A stretch of DNA of 5,752 nucleotides from positions 1 to 5,752 of the forward strand of contig JAKSAU010000155.1 in NCBI GenBank assembly GCA_022361535.1. The letters are read 5' to 3'. A program made the position numbers and the translations under genes. Numbering within the stretch: position 1 is the first letter of the stretch; each line of letters opens with the position of its first letter. This document shows, one piece after another, positions 1 to 5,752 of this stretch. This DNA is from Desulfobacterales bacterium (GTDB lineage Bacteria; Desulfobacterota; Desulfobacteria; Desulfobacterales; Desulfobacteraceae). The notes below the pieces were generated by a model, which was not told the origin of the DNA, searched no databases, and saw nothing but the letters and a program-made list of their open reading frames with translations.

Positions 1-659
1 GCAGCCATTATTTCCTGTATGACCTCTTCGGCTGGACGGTTCTCTTCTTTTGATCGGTGCTCAGACAACTGAATGATCCGGTCGGTTTTATGAGTACCCG
101 GTAAAATAGAATTGACAGTAATTCCATCCGATGCCAGTTCAGTCGAAACGGTTTTTAAAAACCCGGTGAGCCCAGCCCTTGCCGTATTGGACAACAGCAA
201 TGTATCAATGGGCTGTTTTACAGAGGTTGAGGTAATAGCTATTATTCTTCCCCATCCCTTTTTTTGCATGGCCGGGACCACTGCATGAATCAGGCGGACA
301 GCACTCATCAGATTGAGATTAATGCCTTTTTCATATTGATCCAAAGGGGTTGTTGCAAAAGTTCCCGGTGCCGGTCCGCCAGCATTGGTTACCAGAATGT
401 CCGGATCACCCAGATCAGCCTGAACCGATTCAACCAGACCTGAAATCTCTTCGGGACTGCTCATATCCGCCTCAAATCCGACAACCTTAAAGCCAGTTCG
501 TCCTGATATCTCGGCTGCGGCCTGAACGGCCTGTGCCTGATTTCTGGAACAGATGGCAACCTTGCATCCTTCAGCCGAGAGCTGCTCTGCGCATCCCCTG
601 CCAAGCCCTCGTGTAGATGCGGTTACCAAAGCGACTTTATCTTTTATTTTAAAATCCAT
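1..659 (-). CDS. Atypical short-chain dehydrogenase/reductase (BKR-like SDR), C-terminus cut by window edge
   Basis: Translating the minus strand from the ATG at 659-657 gives 219 complete codons with no stop, running off the left edge. SDR family members of this kind are about 250-265 residues, so roughly 40 C-terminal residues are missing. A Rossmann fold is visible: glycine-rich loop TASTRGLG (residues 13-20), where Ala replaces the first Gly of TGxxxGxG; NAGG (92-95); conserved Asn116; and ITSTS with the likely active-site Ser144. The position 13 residues after Ser144, normally the catalytic Tyr, is Ser157, and the Lys position is Arg161 (SNTAR). This pattern fits the known SDR subgroup annotated as 3-oxoacyl-ACP-reductase-like that lacks a perfect cofactor motif and tetrad. 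Cytoplasmic NAD(P)-dependent chemistry is therefore uncertain and the substrate is unknown. A GAAAGGG Shine-Dalgarno (plus-strand 665-671) lies 5 bases before the ATG and supports this start. The gene is transcribed away from the efflux operon. Confidence 0.9.
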   Translation of the reverse strand, partial: MDFKIKDKVALVTASTRGLGRGCAEQLSAEGCKVAICSRNQAQAVQAAAEISGRTGFKVVGFEADMSSPEEISGLVESVQADLGDPDILVTNAGGPAPGTFATTPLDQYEKGINLNLMSAVRLIHAVVPAMQKKGWGRIIAITSTSVKQPIDTLLLSNTARAGLTGFLKTVSTELASDGITVNSILPGTHKTDRIIQLSEHRSKEENRPAEEVIQEIMA

Positions 660-691
660 GGCTGCCCTTTCTTTTTGGTAATTGGAGTACT

Positions 692-780
692 ATTGAATTC
701 ATAGAAAGACCTTTTTTATTAAAAGAGAAAAAGAACCCCTTATAAATTATTATAGAATTTACCTTATCAATCGAATTCAT
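692..780. repeat. Two copies of an 11-base motif AT(T/C)GAATTCAT in the SDR leader/promoter
   Basis: The motif occurs at 692-702 and 770-780 with a single difference at its third base. Each copy centres on the palindrome GAATTC and is itself nearly palindromic. The second copy lies just upstream of the candidate SDR promoter and the first is inside the predicted leader. Paired operator sites are one reading. With short AT-rich motifs, chance is the other. Confidence 0.3.
742..770 (-). promoter_or_regulatory. Possible promoter of the SDR gene
   Basis: On the minus strand there is a perfect TATAAT at 754-749, but nothing like TTGACA at the right distance upstream of it. An alternative pairing is TTGATA at 770-765, a 17-base spacer, and a weak -10 box ATTTAT at 747-742. 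Either would give a leader of roughly 75-85 bases before the SDR start codon. The area is AT-rich, so a chance TATAAT is quite possible. Confidence 0.35.
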
Positions 781-845
781 CGTCTACAATAAAGATCTAT
801 TTTTTAAATAGAAATACAGCAATTTATAGCTACACGCATGTGGAG

Positions 846-865
846 AAAATCGAATATTCGGTTTT
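846..865. repeat. 20-base near-perfect palindrome centred on CGAATATTCG
   Basis: CGAATATTCG at 851-860 is a perfect 10-base palindrome. Outside it, one mismatched pair (T850/G861) is followed by four more pairs (AAAA at 846-849 and TTTT at 862-865). The absence of a central loop and the location between divergent genes suit a dimeric repressor site better than an RNA hairpin. No protein can be assigned to it from sequence alone. Confidence 0.4.
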
Positions 866-885
866 TGAACATCATGGATGCACCC

Positions 886-904
886 CTTTCCCTCCAAGGG
901 AAAG
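886..904. repeat. 19-base inverted repeat, 8-base arms
   Basis: CTTTCCCT (886-893) and AGGGAAAG (897-904) are exact reverse complements separated by CCA. The size and symmetry match operators used by TetR- or MarR-type regulators, which commonly control RND efflux genes. That functional reading is inference. No T-tract follows on either strand, so an intrinsic terminator is unlikely. Confidence 0.45.
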
Positions 905-932
905 TAACACTTTAAACTAACAACCATCCCCC

Positions 933-944
933 TCACAACTGTGA
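933..944. repeat. 12-base inverted repeat TCACAACTGTGA
   Basis: The arms TCACA and TGTGA are separated by two bases. The half-sites are those of a CRP-type site but in inverted order and with too short a spacer, so this is not a CRP box. It could be part of a regulator binding site together with the two palindromes just upstream, or it could be chance. Confidence 0.25.
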
Positions 945-1009
945 AAAGAGTTAATATTTTTTGTTTATCTGTAAATAAAACGACCAATGACAAGGCCTGA
1001 AGGGATTGT

Positions 1010-1061
1010 TTGACGGATCGTTTAAGTGCCACATCGTGGGTTGACGCTCATTTTGTTTAAG
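1010..1061 (+). repeat. Two direct copies of a TTGACG...GTTTAAG module before the adaptor gene
   Basis: TTGACG at 1010-1015 is followed after four bases by GTTTAAG at 1020-1026. TTGACG at 1041-1046 is followed after eight bases by GTTTAAG at 1055-1061. Both halves of the module recur in the same order, with different internal spacing. The second TTGACG also serves as the -35 box of the best promoter candidate for the efflux operon. Tandem activator sites or a duplicated promoter segment are possible. Confidence 0.4.
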
Positions 1062-1069
1062 ACTAACCT
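1041..1069 (+). promoter_or_regulatory. Possible promoter of the efflux operon
   Basis: TTGACG (1041-1046) matches the -35 consensus at five of six bases. It is followed by a 17-base spacer and TAACCT (1064-1069), which matches TATAAT only at T1, A2 and T6. Transcription would begin near 1076, giving a leader of about 35-40 bases. The poor -10 box suggests that the promoter is weak, activated, or misidentified. Confidence 0.35.
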
Positions 1070-1112
1070 GTTTTGGTGACATTCTTCATTCATCTTAATA
1101 AAGGGCTGTGTC

Positions 1113-2225
1113 ATGAATAATAAAACGATCCTTATCTGCCTGCTGCTGATTGTGCTTTTTTCTTGTGACAGCAACACCATTCCACCGGGAAGCTCAACTG
1201 AGAAGAGCCCACCATATTTGGCTGTACAACATACCGTCAAAGTTGAAAAACAACTTATCACACGGACCCATGCCGCAGTAGGTACCATTCGCCCTTTAAC
1301 AGAAACCCGTATTGAGTCCCAGGTCTCAGGCCAGGTACTTAAAGTCAGTGTGGTTCCTTCAGCCCAGGTTAAACCCGGGCAAACCTTAATCACCCTGGAC
1401 AGCCGGCAACTATCAGCCAGGCTGGAGCAGGCAAAAGAGGGGCTCGCATATGCAAAAACCAGCCTGAACCAAGCCAAGCGGGCGCAAGAGGAAGCCCAGG
1501 CCGGATTGGACCAGGCTCATGCAGCCTATCTTAGAACCAAGACCTTATTTGCTAACGATGTAGTGCCTTCTCAGAAACTGGAAATCGACAGGGCTGCCTA
1601 CCTGCAGGCCAAAGCCCGACTGGAGCGGTCAAAAGAAGGGATAGAGGCAGCCCGGGCAGCCATCCGGCAGGCAAAAGAAGTGGTCAGGGAAGCAGGAATT
1701 GCCACAGGGTTTACAACCATCAAGTCCCCTGCAGCAGGTGTTGTGGTAGAGCGGCTCATAGATCCCGGCGACCTTGCAGCTCCTGGTAAATCCCTCCTGG
1801 TAATTCAAACCTCCGGAGCCCTGCGCCTGGAGGCGCGTGTGAGGGAAGGGTTGATTCATAAAATCACCCAAGGCAACACTTATGAGGTGGAGATACAAAC
1901 CTTGGGGCATCGGGTGGATGCGACCATCGAAGAAATCGTTCCTTACGCTGACCCTGAAACCCGGACCTTTTTAGTAAAGGCGACCCTGCCTGATACTTTA
2001 GGCGTCTATCCGGGCATGTTCGGCAGACTGATGATCCCGGTAAAAGAAGAAGAAACCCTGCTGATCCCGCAAGAAGCATTGATCAGAGTGGGCCAGCTAG
2101 AAATGGTAAATATTAAAACAAAGGATTTAGGATTCCAACCAGTATACATAAAGACAGGCAATCGGTTTGGTAATAAAATTGAAGTGCTGTCCGGCCTTAC
2201 CCATAGCGACACAATAGGATACTAG
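1113..2225 (+). CDS. RND efflux periplasmic adaptor (membrane fusion protein, HlyD/AcrA type), lipoprotein
   Basis: This 370-residue protein should bridge the inner-membrane pump encoded next to it and a TolC-like outer-membrane channel. The N-terminus is a lipoprotein signal with lipobox LFSC, so Cys18 is the lipidated residue. Asp19 follows; in enterobacteria Asp at +2 keeps lipoproteins in the inner membrane, as expected for an adaptor. Domain order: half lipoyl domain around 66-96 (VSGQV, VKPGQTL), Ala/Gln/Lys-rich coiled-coil hairpin about 97-198, second lipoyl half 202-232 (IKSPAAGVV, DPGD), beta-barrel about 236-310 ending in the typical YPGMFGRL, then a membrane-proximal domain to the stop. 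At the hairpin tip, RTKTLFANDVVPSQ aligns with the RLS channel-binding motif of AcrA. Arg141 and Leu145 are kept, while the Ser position is Pro152 with Ser153 next. The protein ends soon after VLSGL, a little short for the family. AAAGGG at 1100-1105, 7 bases before ATG, supports the start. Confidence 0.95.
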   Translation: MNNKTILICLLLIVLFSCDSNTIPPGSSTEKSPPYLAVQHTVKVEKQLITRTHAAVGTIRPLTETRIESQVSGQVLKVSVVPSAQVKPGQTLITLDSRQLSARLEQAKEGLAYAKTSLNQAKRAQEEAQAGLDQAHAAYLRTKTLFANDVVPSQKLEIDRAAYLQAKARLERSKEGIEAARAAIRQAKEVVREAGIATGFTTIKSPAAGVVVERLIDPGDLAAPGKSLLVIQTSGALRLEARVREGLIHKITQGNTYEVEIQTLGHRVDATIEEIVPYADPETRTFLVKATLPDTLGVYPGMFGRLMIPVKEEETLLIPQEALIRVGQLEMVNIKTKDLGFQPVYIKTGNRFGNKIEVLSGLTHSDTIGY

Positions 2226-2230
2226 GTGCC

Positions 2231-5200
2231 ATGACTGACAAGAATGCAGGCATCCTGACACGGATCGTTAACACCTTTTTATCATCCCAACTGTCCATCA
2301 TCCTGATTCTGGTGGCCTTTTGCCTGGGAGTTTTCAGTATTTACATCACCCCCAAGGAGGAAGAGCCACAAATTGTGGTACCCATGGCAGATATTTATGT
2401 GTCAGCCCCAGGCGCCAGCCCCCAGGAAGTTGAAAAGCTTGTTGCGACCCCATTGGAGCAGATTCTTTGGGAAATCGACGGGGTAGAATATGTCTATTCC
2501 ATGGCGTTAAGGGAATCTGCCGTGGTCACGGTTCGTTTCTTTGTAGGAGAAGACCGGGAAAACTCCATTTTAAAGCTGCACAATAAAATCCAGATGAGCC
2601 TGGACCGGGTTCCGCCGATTGTGGACAATTGGCTTGTCAAACCCATTGAAATAGATGATGTGCCCATTGTTACGCTTACCCTTTACTCCCCTAAATATTC
2701 CGACCATGTACTGCGAAGAGTAGGTGAAGAGGTAGCCAACCGTCTCTCCCGTCTTGAAAACATCTCCAAATCAGAAGTGTTTGGCGGGCGGCCAAGAGAG
2801 ATCCGTGTGGAAGTCGACCCGGAAAAAATGAAAGGGTTTGGCGTTTCTCTCCAGGAAATAAATAAAGCGCTTGAAGGGGCCGATGTTTCTACCCAGGCAG
2901 GTACTTTTAACAAATCAAACCAGTCCATCACCCTGACATCCAGTTCGTTTCTAACTTCCTTAGATGATGTAAAACAACTTGTTATATCCGGCCGGGAGGG
3001 AAGGCCGGTCTATTTATCAGATATAGCCCATATATTTGACGGCCCAAAAGAGGTTGATGCGTATACCCGTATCGGTTTTTCCAACTATGTTCGCAAACAA
3101 GAGAAAGAAACGCTGCCTGACACATTTCCTGCAGTAACCCTTGCATTTTCCAAGAAAAAGGGCACCAATGCCGTAACAGTGGCTGACAATATCCTTGAAG
3201 AAGTTTCAGTCATGAAAAAAAAGATTATCCCGAAAGATATCTATATTGAAGTCACCCGGAATACGGGAAAAACAGCCCGGTCAAAGGTCAATGAGCTGCT
3301 CGGTTCCCTCGGATTTGCTGTACTATCCGTGGTGGTATTGCTTGCCGTTACTTTAGGGTGGCGGGAAGCACTAGTGGTTGCTCTGGCTGTACCGATCTCT
3401 TTTTCATTGGCTTTATTTGTCAATTTCATTTTCGGATACACCATCAACCGGGTAACCTTGTTTGCCCTGATCCTGTCTTTAGGGCTGGTCGTGGACGATC
3501 CCATTACGAATGTGGACAATATTCAACGTCACATCCGTATGGCAATCCTTCCGCCGTTTAAGGCAACCCTGGCAGCGGTTCAGGAAGTGCTGCCACCGGT
3601 AATCATGTCTACCATTGCCATTATTGTCTGTTTTACACCTTTATTTTTTATCACGGGCATGATGGGGCCCTATATGGCGCCCATGGCTGTTAATGTACCG
3701 CTTACCGTAACTTTTTCAACAGTGGCAGCACTCACCATCGTACCCTGGGTGTCTTACCATCTGCTCAAAAACAGGGGCTATGCCAAAACAGACAATAAAA
3801 AAGCCTTGGGATTCGCTGCCAAAACTTACAGGGCCTTACTGGAACCTTTTTTATGCAAACGGTATATGCGGTATATACTTGTGGTTATTATCCTTTTGAT
3901 GCTGGCAGGTTCCTGTGCCCTGGCCTTGTTCCGGCTGGTACCGTTGAAACTGCTCCCCTTTGACAATAAAAATGAGTTTCAAATCGTCATTGACCTGCCT
4001 GAAGGAACAGCACTTGAGCAGACTGACAGGGTGGTCAGGGAATTTGAAACATATTTGAAAACGGTTAACGAGGTGACCAACTTTGTTTCTTATACCGGGA
4101 TATCCTCCCCCATGGATTTTAACGGTATGGTCCGCCATTACTTTATTCGTGAGGGTAGCCACCTTGCCGACATCCGGGTTAACCTGGCTTCCAAAGAGAT
4201 CAGAGATCAGCAAAGCCATGCCATATTGCTGCGATTGCGAAGCGACCTTGAAACTATCGCAGACGAGTATGGCGCCCAGATCCAGCTTGTGGAAGTACCG
4301 CCGGGACCGCCAGTGCTGTCCACCCTGGTTGCTGAAATCTATGGGGCTTACGACACTCCATATGGAGATCTTGTCTCAGCTGCAAAAACCGTAAAAACGG
4401 TGATGGAAAAAGAAGACTTTGTGACAGACGTCCAGATCATGACCGAAGATCCAAGCCCCAGAATAGATGTTGTGGTTGACCGGGAAAAAGCAGCCCTGCA
4501 CGGCATTAATACCCGGACAATATTGGATACCCTGGATACGGCAGTGGGCGGTACCACGCCGGCAAGTCTCCACCTGGACCGGGAACGCAATCCGTTATGG
4601 ATCAGGGTGGTGCTTCCCAGGGATAAACGTTCGGATTTGGTATCCATTGCCAATATTCCGGTCCGTTCTGCAACAGGAGGGCTTATTCCCTTAGCAGAAC
4701 TGGCCAAAATAAAAGAGACTAAAAACCTGCCCCCCATTTACCACAAAAACATGGAACCTGTAGTTTATGTGATTGGAGAAATGGCGGGTAGAGCACCCGG
4801 AGAAGCGGTTTTGGATATGATGTCCACATTGAAAGCCACTGCCTTTGACGAAGGTATACGAATCAAGTGGAATGGGGAAGGGGAATGGAAGATTACCCTC
4901 AGGGTGTTCAGGGATATGGGCTTGGCTTTTGCCGCAGCCCTTATTGGAATCTATTTTATTTTGGTCATTAATACCGGCTCCTACTTTATGCCCATGCTTA
5001 TTATGATGGCGATTCCTTTAACCATACTGGGTATTATGCCGGGGTTTTTCATCCTCAATCTTTTTCCTGCTGATGTGGGCGGTTTTTCCAACCCTGTTTT
5101 TTTCACCGCCACCAGTATGATCGGTATGATCGCTTTAGGCGGGATTGTAATACGAAATTCTTTGGTGCTCATTGAATTTATCCAGGAGGCTGTTCAAAAA

Positions 5201-5452
5201 GGGTCCCCGTTTAAAGAAGCGATACTTTCTTCCGGTGTGGTAAGAATGCGTCCCATCGTGCTTACAGCTTTGACGACAGCCATCGGTGCCTTTCCCATTA
5301 CACTGGATCCGGTATTCTCAGGTCTGGCCTGGGCACTGATCTTTGGGCTTTTTGCTTCCACCATGTTCACCCTCTTGGTGATTCCGGTCACCTACTACGC
5401 GATTTACCGCAATCAATATGAAAACAATACGAAAAAAGAGGTCACATCATGA
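2231..5452 (+). CDS. RND efflux pump permease (AcrB/HAE-type superfamily)
   Basis: This complete 1073-residue inner-membrane proton antiporter should export a substrate through the adaptor and an outer channel. AcrB has 1049 residues, so the length is normal. The usual 12-helix layout is visible: TM1 about 19-39, a large periplasmic loop (about 41-355, starting PKEEEPQI and VSAPGASPQEVE), TM2-TM6 about 357-509, TM7 about 548-568, a second loop (about 570-890, with LPEGTALEQT), and TM8-TM12 about 893-1059. TM4 carries Asp422-Asp423 in GLVVDDPI, the proton-relay pair of drug-type pumps (usually DDAI). In TM10, GIVIRNSLVLIEF aligns with AcrB GLSAKNAILIVEF, placing Arg975 at the relay Lys940. The metal-pump (CusA) signature is absent, so a drug, lipid or metabolite substrate is more likely, but it cannot be named. 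The gene starts 5 bases after the adaptor stop. AGGA (2216-2219, 11 bases away) and AGGTG (2224-2228, very close) are both imperfect Shine-Dalgarno sites, suggesting translational coupling. No frameshift was seen. Confidence 0.97.
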   Translation: MTDKNAGILTRIVNTFLSSQLSIILILVAFCLGVFSIYITPKEEEPQIVVPMADIYVSAPGASPQEVEKLVATPLEQILWEIDGVEYVYSMALRESAVVTVRFFVGEDRENSILKLHNKIQMSLDRVPPIVDNWLVKPIEIDDVPIVTLTLYSPKYSDHVLRRVGEEVANRLSRLENISKSEVFGGRPREIRVEVDPEKMKGFGVSLQEINKALEGADVSTQAGTFNKSNQSITLTSSSFLTSLDDVKQLVISGREGRPVYLSDIAHIFDGPKEVDAYTRIGFSNYVRKQEKETLPDTFPAVTLAFSKKKGTNAVTVADNILEEVSVMKKKIIPKDIYIEVTRNTGKTARSKVNELLGSLGFAVLSVVVLLAVTLGWREALVVALAVPISFSLALFVNFIFGYTINRVTLFALILSLGLVVDDPITNVDNIQRHIRMAILPPFKATLAAVQEVLPPVIMSTIAIIVCFTPLFFITGMMGPYMAPMAVNVPLTVTFSTVAALTIVPWVSYHLLKNRGYAKTDNKKALGFAAKTYRALLEPFLCKRYMRYILVVIILLMLAGSCALALFRLVPLKLLPFDNKNEFQIVIDLPEGTALEQTDRVVREFETYLKTVNEVTNFVSYTGISSPMDFNGMVRHYFIREGSHLADIRVNLASKEIRDQQSHAILLRLRSDLETIADEYGAQIQLVEVPPGPPVLSTLVAEIYGAYDTPYGDLVSAAKTVKTVMEKEDFVTDVQIMTEDPSPRIDVVVDREKAALHGINTRTILDTLDTAVGGTTPASLHLDRERNPLWIRVVLPRDKRSDLVSIANIPVRSATGGLIPLAELAKIKETKNLPPIYHKNMEPVVYVIGEMAGRAPGEAVLDMMSTLKATAFDEGIRIKWNGEGEWKITLRVFRDMGLAFAAALIGIYFILVINTGSYFMPMLIMMAIPLTILGIMPGFFILNLFPADVGGFSNPVFFTATSMIGMIALGGIVIRNSLVLIEFIQEAVQKGSPFKEAILSSGVVRMRPIVLTALTTAIGAFPITLDPVFSGLAWALIFGLFASTMFTLLVIPVTYYAIYRNQYENNTKKEVTS

Positions 5453-5640
5453 AAATGGAAAATGTTATTCGTGCTATCGCCGGCTCTTTTATACTGGTCA
5501 GTCTGCTTCTCGGATGGCTGGTCTCGCCCTATTGGTACCTTTTTACCGCTTTTGTCGGTTTGAACTTACTCCAGTCAGCCTTTACCGGATTCTGCCCCAT
5601 GGAAAACATCTTAGAGAAGGTATTTGGTGTTTCACGTTGA
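5449..5640 (+). CDS. Small two-helix membrane protein, DUF2892 / YgaP-like transmembrane family
   Basis: This 63-residue protein has two hydrophobic segments, about residues 8-25 and 27-46, joined by a tight turn at SPYW. Then comes the family hallmark GLNLLQSAFTGFCP (Cys49-Pro50) and a short tail ending VFGVSR. The N-terminal Met-Glu-Asn-Val-Ile-Arg and the TGxCP motif are typical of DUF2892, the domain that anchors the rhodanese YgaP in the E. coli inner membrane. Here it stands alone without a rhodanese domain. The start overlaps the permease stop in an ATGA, and AGAGG at 5437-5441 lies 7 bases before it, so expression is coupled to the pump. The second Met (5455) has poorer spacing. The role is unknown; an accessory or stabilising partner of the pump is inference from operon position only. 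A longer frame over the same bases (5418-5687) lacks these features and is a shadow. Confidence 0.9.
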   Translation: MKMENVIRAIAGSFILVSLLLGWLVSPYWYLFTAFVGLNLLQSAFTGFCPMENILEKVFGVSR

Positions 5641-5657
5641 CATTCTTAAAAGAAATG

Positions 5658-5742
5658 GCGACTCAAATTACCATTTGTTCTTTTTAGCGAATATCGCTTG
5701 CGTAGTAACAAAGTATTCGGCTAATATGTAGCCACTCAAATT
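5658..5742 (+). repeat. Pair of 12-base direct repeats GC(G/C)ACTCAAATT, 73 bases apart
   Basis: Copies lie at 5658-5669 and 5731-5742, identical at 11 of 12 bases. Both are in non-coding DNA downstream of the efflux operon. A 12-base repeat over this distance is unlikely by chance in so short a stretch. Protein-binding sites at the end of a mobile element, or operators of a gene to the right, are the two readings I favour. Confidence 0.55.
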
Positions 5743-5746
5743 TTTT
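5719..5746 (+). terminator. Weak candidate intrinsic terminator after the efflux operon
   Basis: GGCTA (5719-5723) pairs with TAGCC (5729-5733) around a five-base loop. A run of six T at 5741-5746 follows after a seven-base gap. An outer AGT/ACT pairing (5712-5714 with 5734-5736) could extend the stem across a four-base bulge. The stem is short and the gap before the T-run is long, so termination would be inefficient. No better terminator for the operon is visible before the window ends. Confidence 0.3.
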
Positions 5747-5752
5747 CTTTAA

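Larger units (their letters stand above)
660..1112. other. Divergent intergenic regulatory region, no convincing gene
   Basis: This 453-base stretch separates the leftward SDR gene from the rightward efflux operon. It is AT-rich, and stops in all frames leave only short open frames. A minus-strand frame (784-1032, GTG start) has no Shine-Dalgarno, resembles no known protein, and starts inside the probable promoter area of the adaptor gene, so I do not call it. The region holds promoter-like boxes toward both genes, three inverted repeats (846-865, 886-904, 933-944) and two sets of direct repeats. That makes it a plausible site for one or more regulators acting on the pump. No regulator gene is visible in the window. 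Confidence 0.7.
5638..5752. mobile_element. Possible terminal segment of an insertion sequence (IS21-like end?), continuing past the window
   Basis: The bases after the small membrane gene are non-coding to the window edge. They contain a 12-base direct repeat (5658-5669 and 5731-5742), a short hairpin AGCGA-ATA-TCGCT (5686-5698) and a second hairpin GGCTA...TAGCC (5719-5733). IS21-family elements are known for several repeated transposase-binding sites within about 100-150 bases of their TG...CA ends, and TGACATTC at 5638 could be such an end. No transposase is visible, and I am matching a general layout, not a remembered element. If correct, the stop codon of the preceding gene (TGA, 5638-5640) would be supplied by the element. 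Confidence 0.25.

Noticed and set aside
846..866. AT-rich palindrome followed by T residues considered as an intrinsic terminator
   Set aside because: The stem is AT-rich with almost no loop, and no transcript from either flanking gene runs into it, because both genes point away.
838..915. A 25-codon plus-strand frame whose end, LSLQGKVTL, resembles the N-terminus of an SDR protein
   Set aside because: There is no Shine-Dalgarno, a stop follows at once, and the bases after it do not encode a glycine-rich loop in any obvious continuation. The likeness is too short to call a gene remnant.
933..944. TCACAACTGTGA considered as a CRP binding site
   Set aside because: CRP sites read TGTGA-N6-TCACA. 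Here the half-sites are in inverted order with a two-base gap.
784..1032. An 82-codon open frame on the minus strand in the intergenic region
   Set aside because: It has a GTG start without a Shine-Dalgarno, no recognisable domain, and overlaps the repeats and probable promoter region of the efflux operon.
2231..5452. RND permease considered as a heavy-metal (CusA-type) exporter
   Set aside because: TM4 carries the Asp-Asp drug-pump signature, TM10 follows the AcrB pattern, and the adaptor lacks an obvious Met- or His-rich metal-binding segment.
5418..5687. An 89-codon plus-strand frame overlapping the permease end and the DUF2892 gene
   Set aside because: It is a shadow frame: the overlapping 63-residue frame has a clear family motif, a good Shine-Dalgarno and the ATGA coupling.
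5719..5746. Right-edge hairpins considered as an integron attC site
   Set aside because: I could not find the paired RYYYAAC and GTTRRRY core sites at the ends, and no integrase or cassette gene is present.

Overview
The window looks like chromosomal DNA from a Gram-negative bacterium. The main evidence is an inner-membrane RND pump with a lipoprotein periplasmic adaptor. The protein style (long adaptor hairpin, AcrB-type pump, small DUF2892-type membrane protein) and moderate base composition recall sulfate-reducing Desulfobacterota. That placement is an impression from family resemblance, not a search result.

Layout. Bases 1-659 (minus strand) hold most of a short-chain dehydrogenase/reductase (SDR) gene whose C-terminal end lies outside the window. 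This SDR belongs to the atypical BKR-like group: Ser and Arg replace the catalytic Tyr and Lys. Bases 660-1112 are a 453-base divergent intergenic region with no convincing gene. It holds a consensus -10 box facing the SDR, a likely promoter facing the efflux genes, three inverted repeats and a pair of direct repeats. Bases 1113-5640 (plus strand) form one tight operon: a lipoprotein membrane-fusion adaptor, an RND permease (5-base gap), and a 63-residue two-helix membrane protein of the DUF2892/YgaP-transmembrane type (4-base ATGA overlap). Bases 5641-5752 are non-coding and contain a pair of 12-base direct repeats and two small hairpins. They may be the outer end of an insertion sequence whose transposase would lie beyond the window.

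How the genes work together. The adaptor, held to the inner membrane by its lipid anchor, and the permease should form a proton-driven tripartite exporter with a TolC-type outer-membrane channel. No channel gene and no regulator gene is present here, so both must be encoded elsewhere or just outside. The substrate cannot be read from the sequence. The permease has the Asp-Asp pair of drug (HAE-type) pumps rather than the metal-pump signature, and Arg stands where AcrB has its relay Lys. The small membrane protein is translationally coupled to the pump and may assist it, but its function is unknown. The SDR is transcribed divergently and has no demonstrable functional link beyond the shared regulatory region.

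No tRNA, rRNA, CRISPR array or complete mobile element was seen. The strongest leads for novelty are the non-canonical SDR active site, the RND-DUF2892 coupling, and the repeat-bearing right edge.
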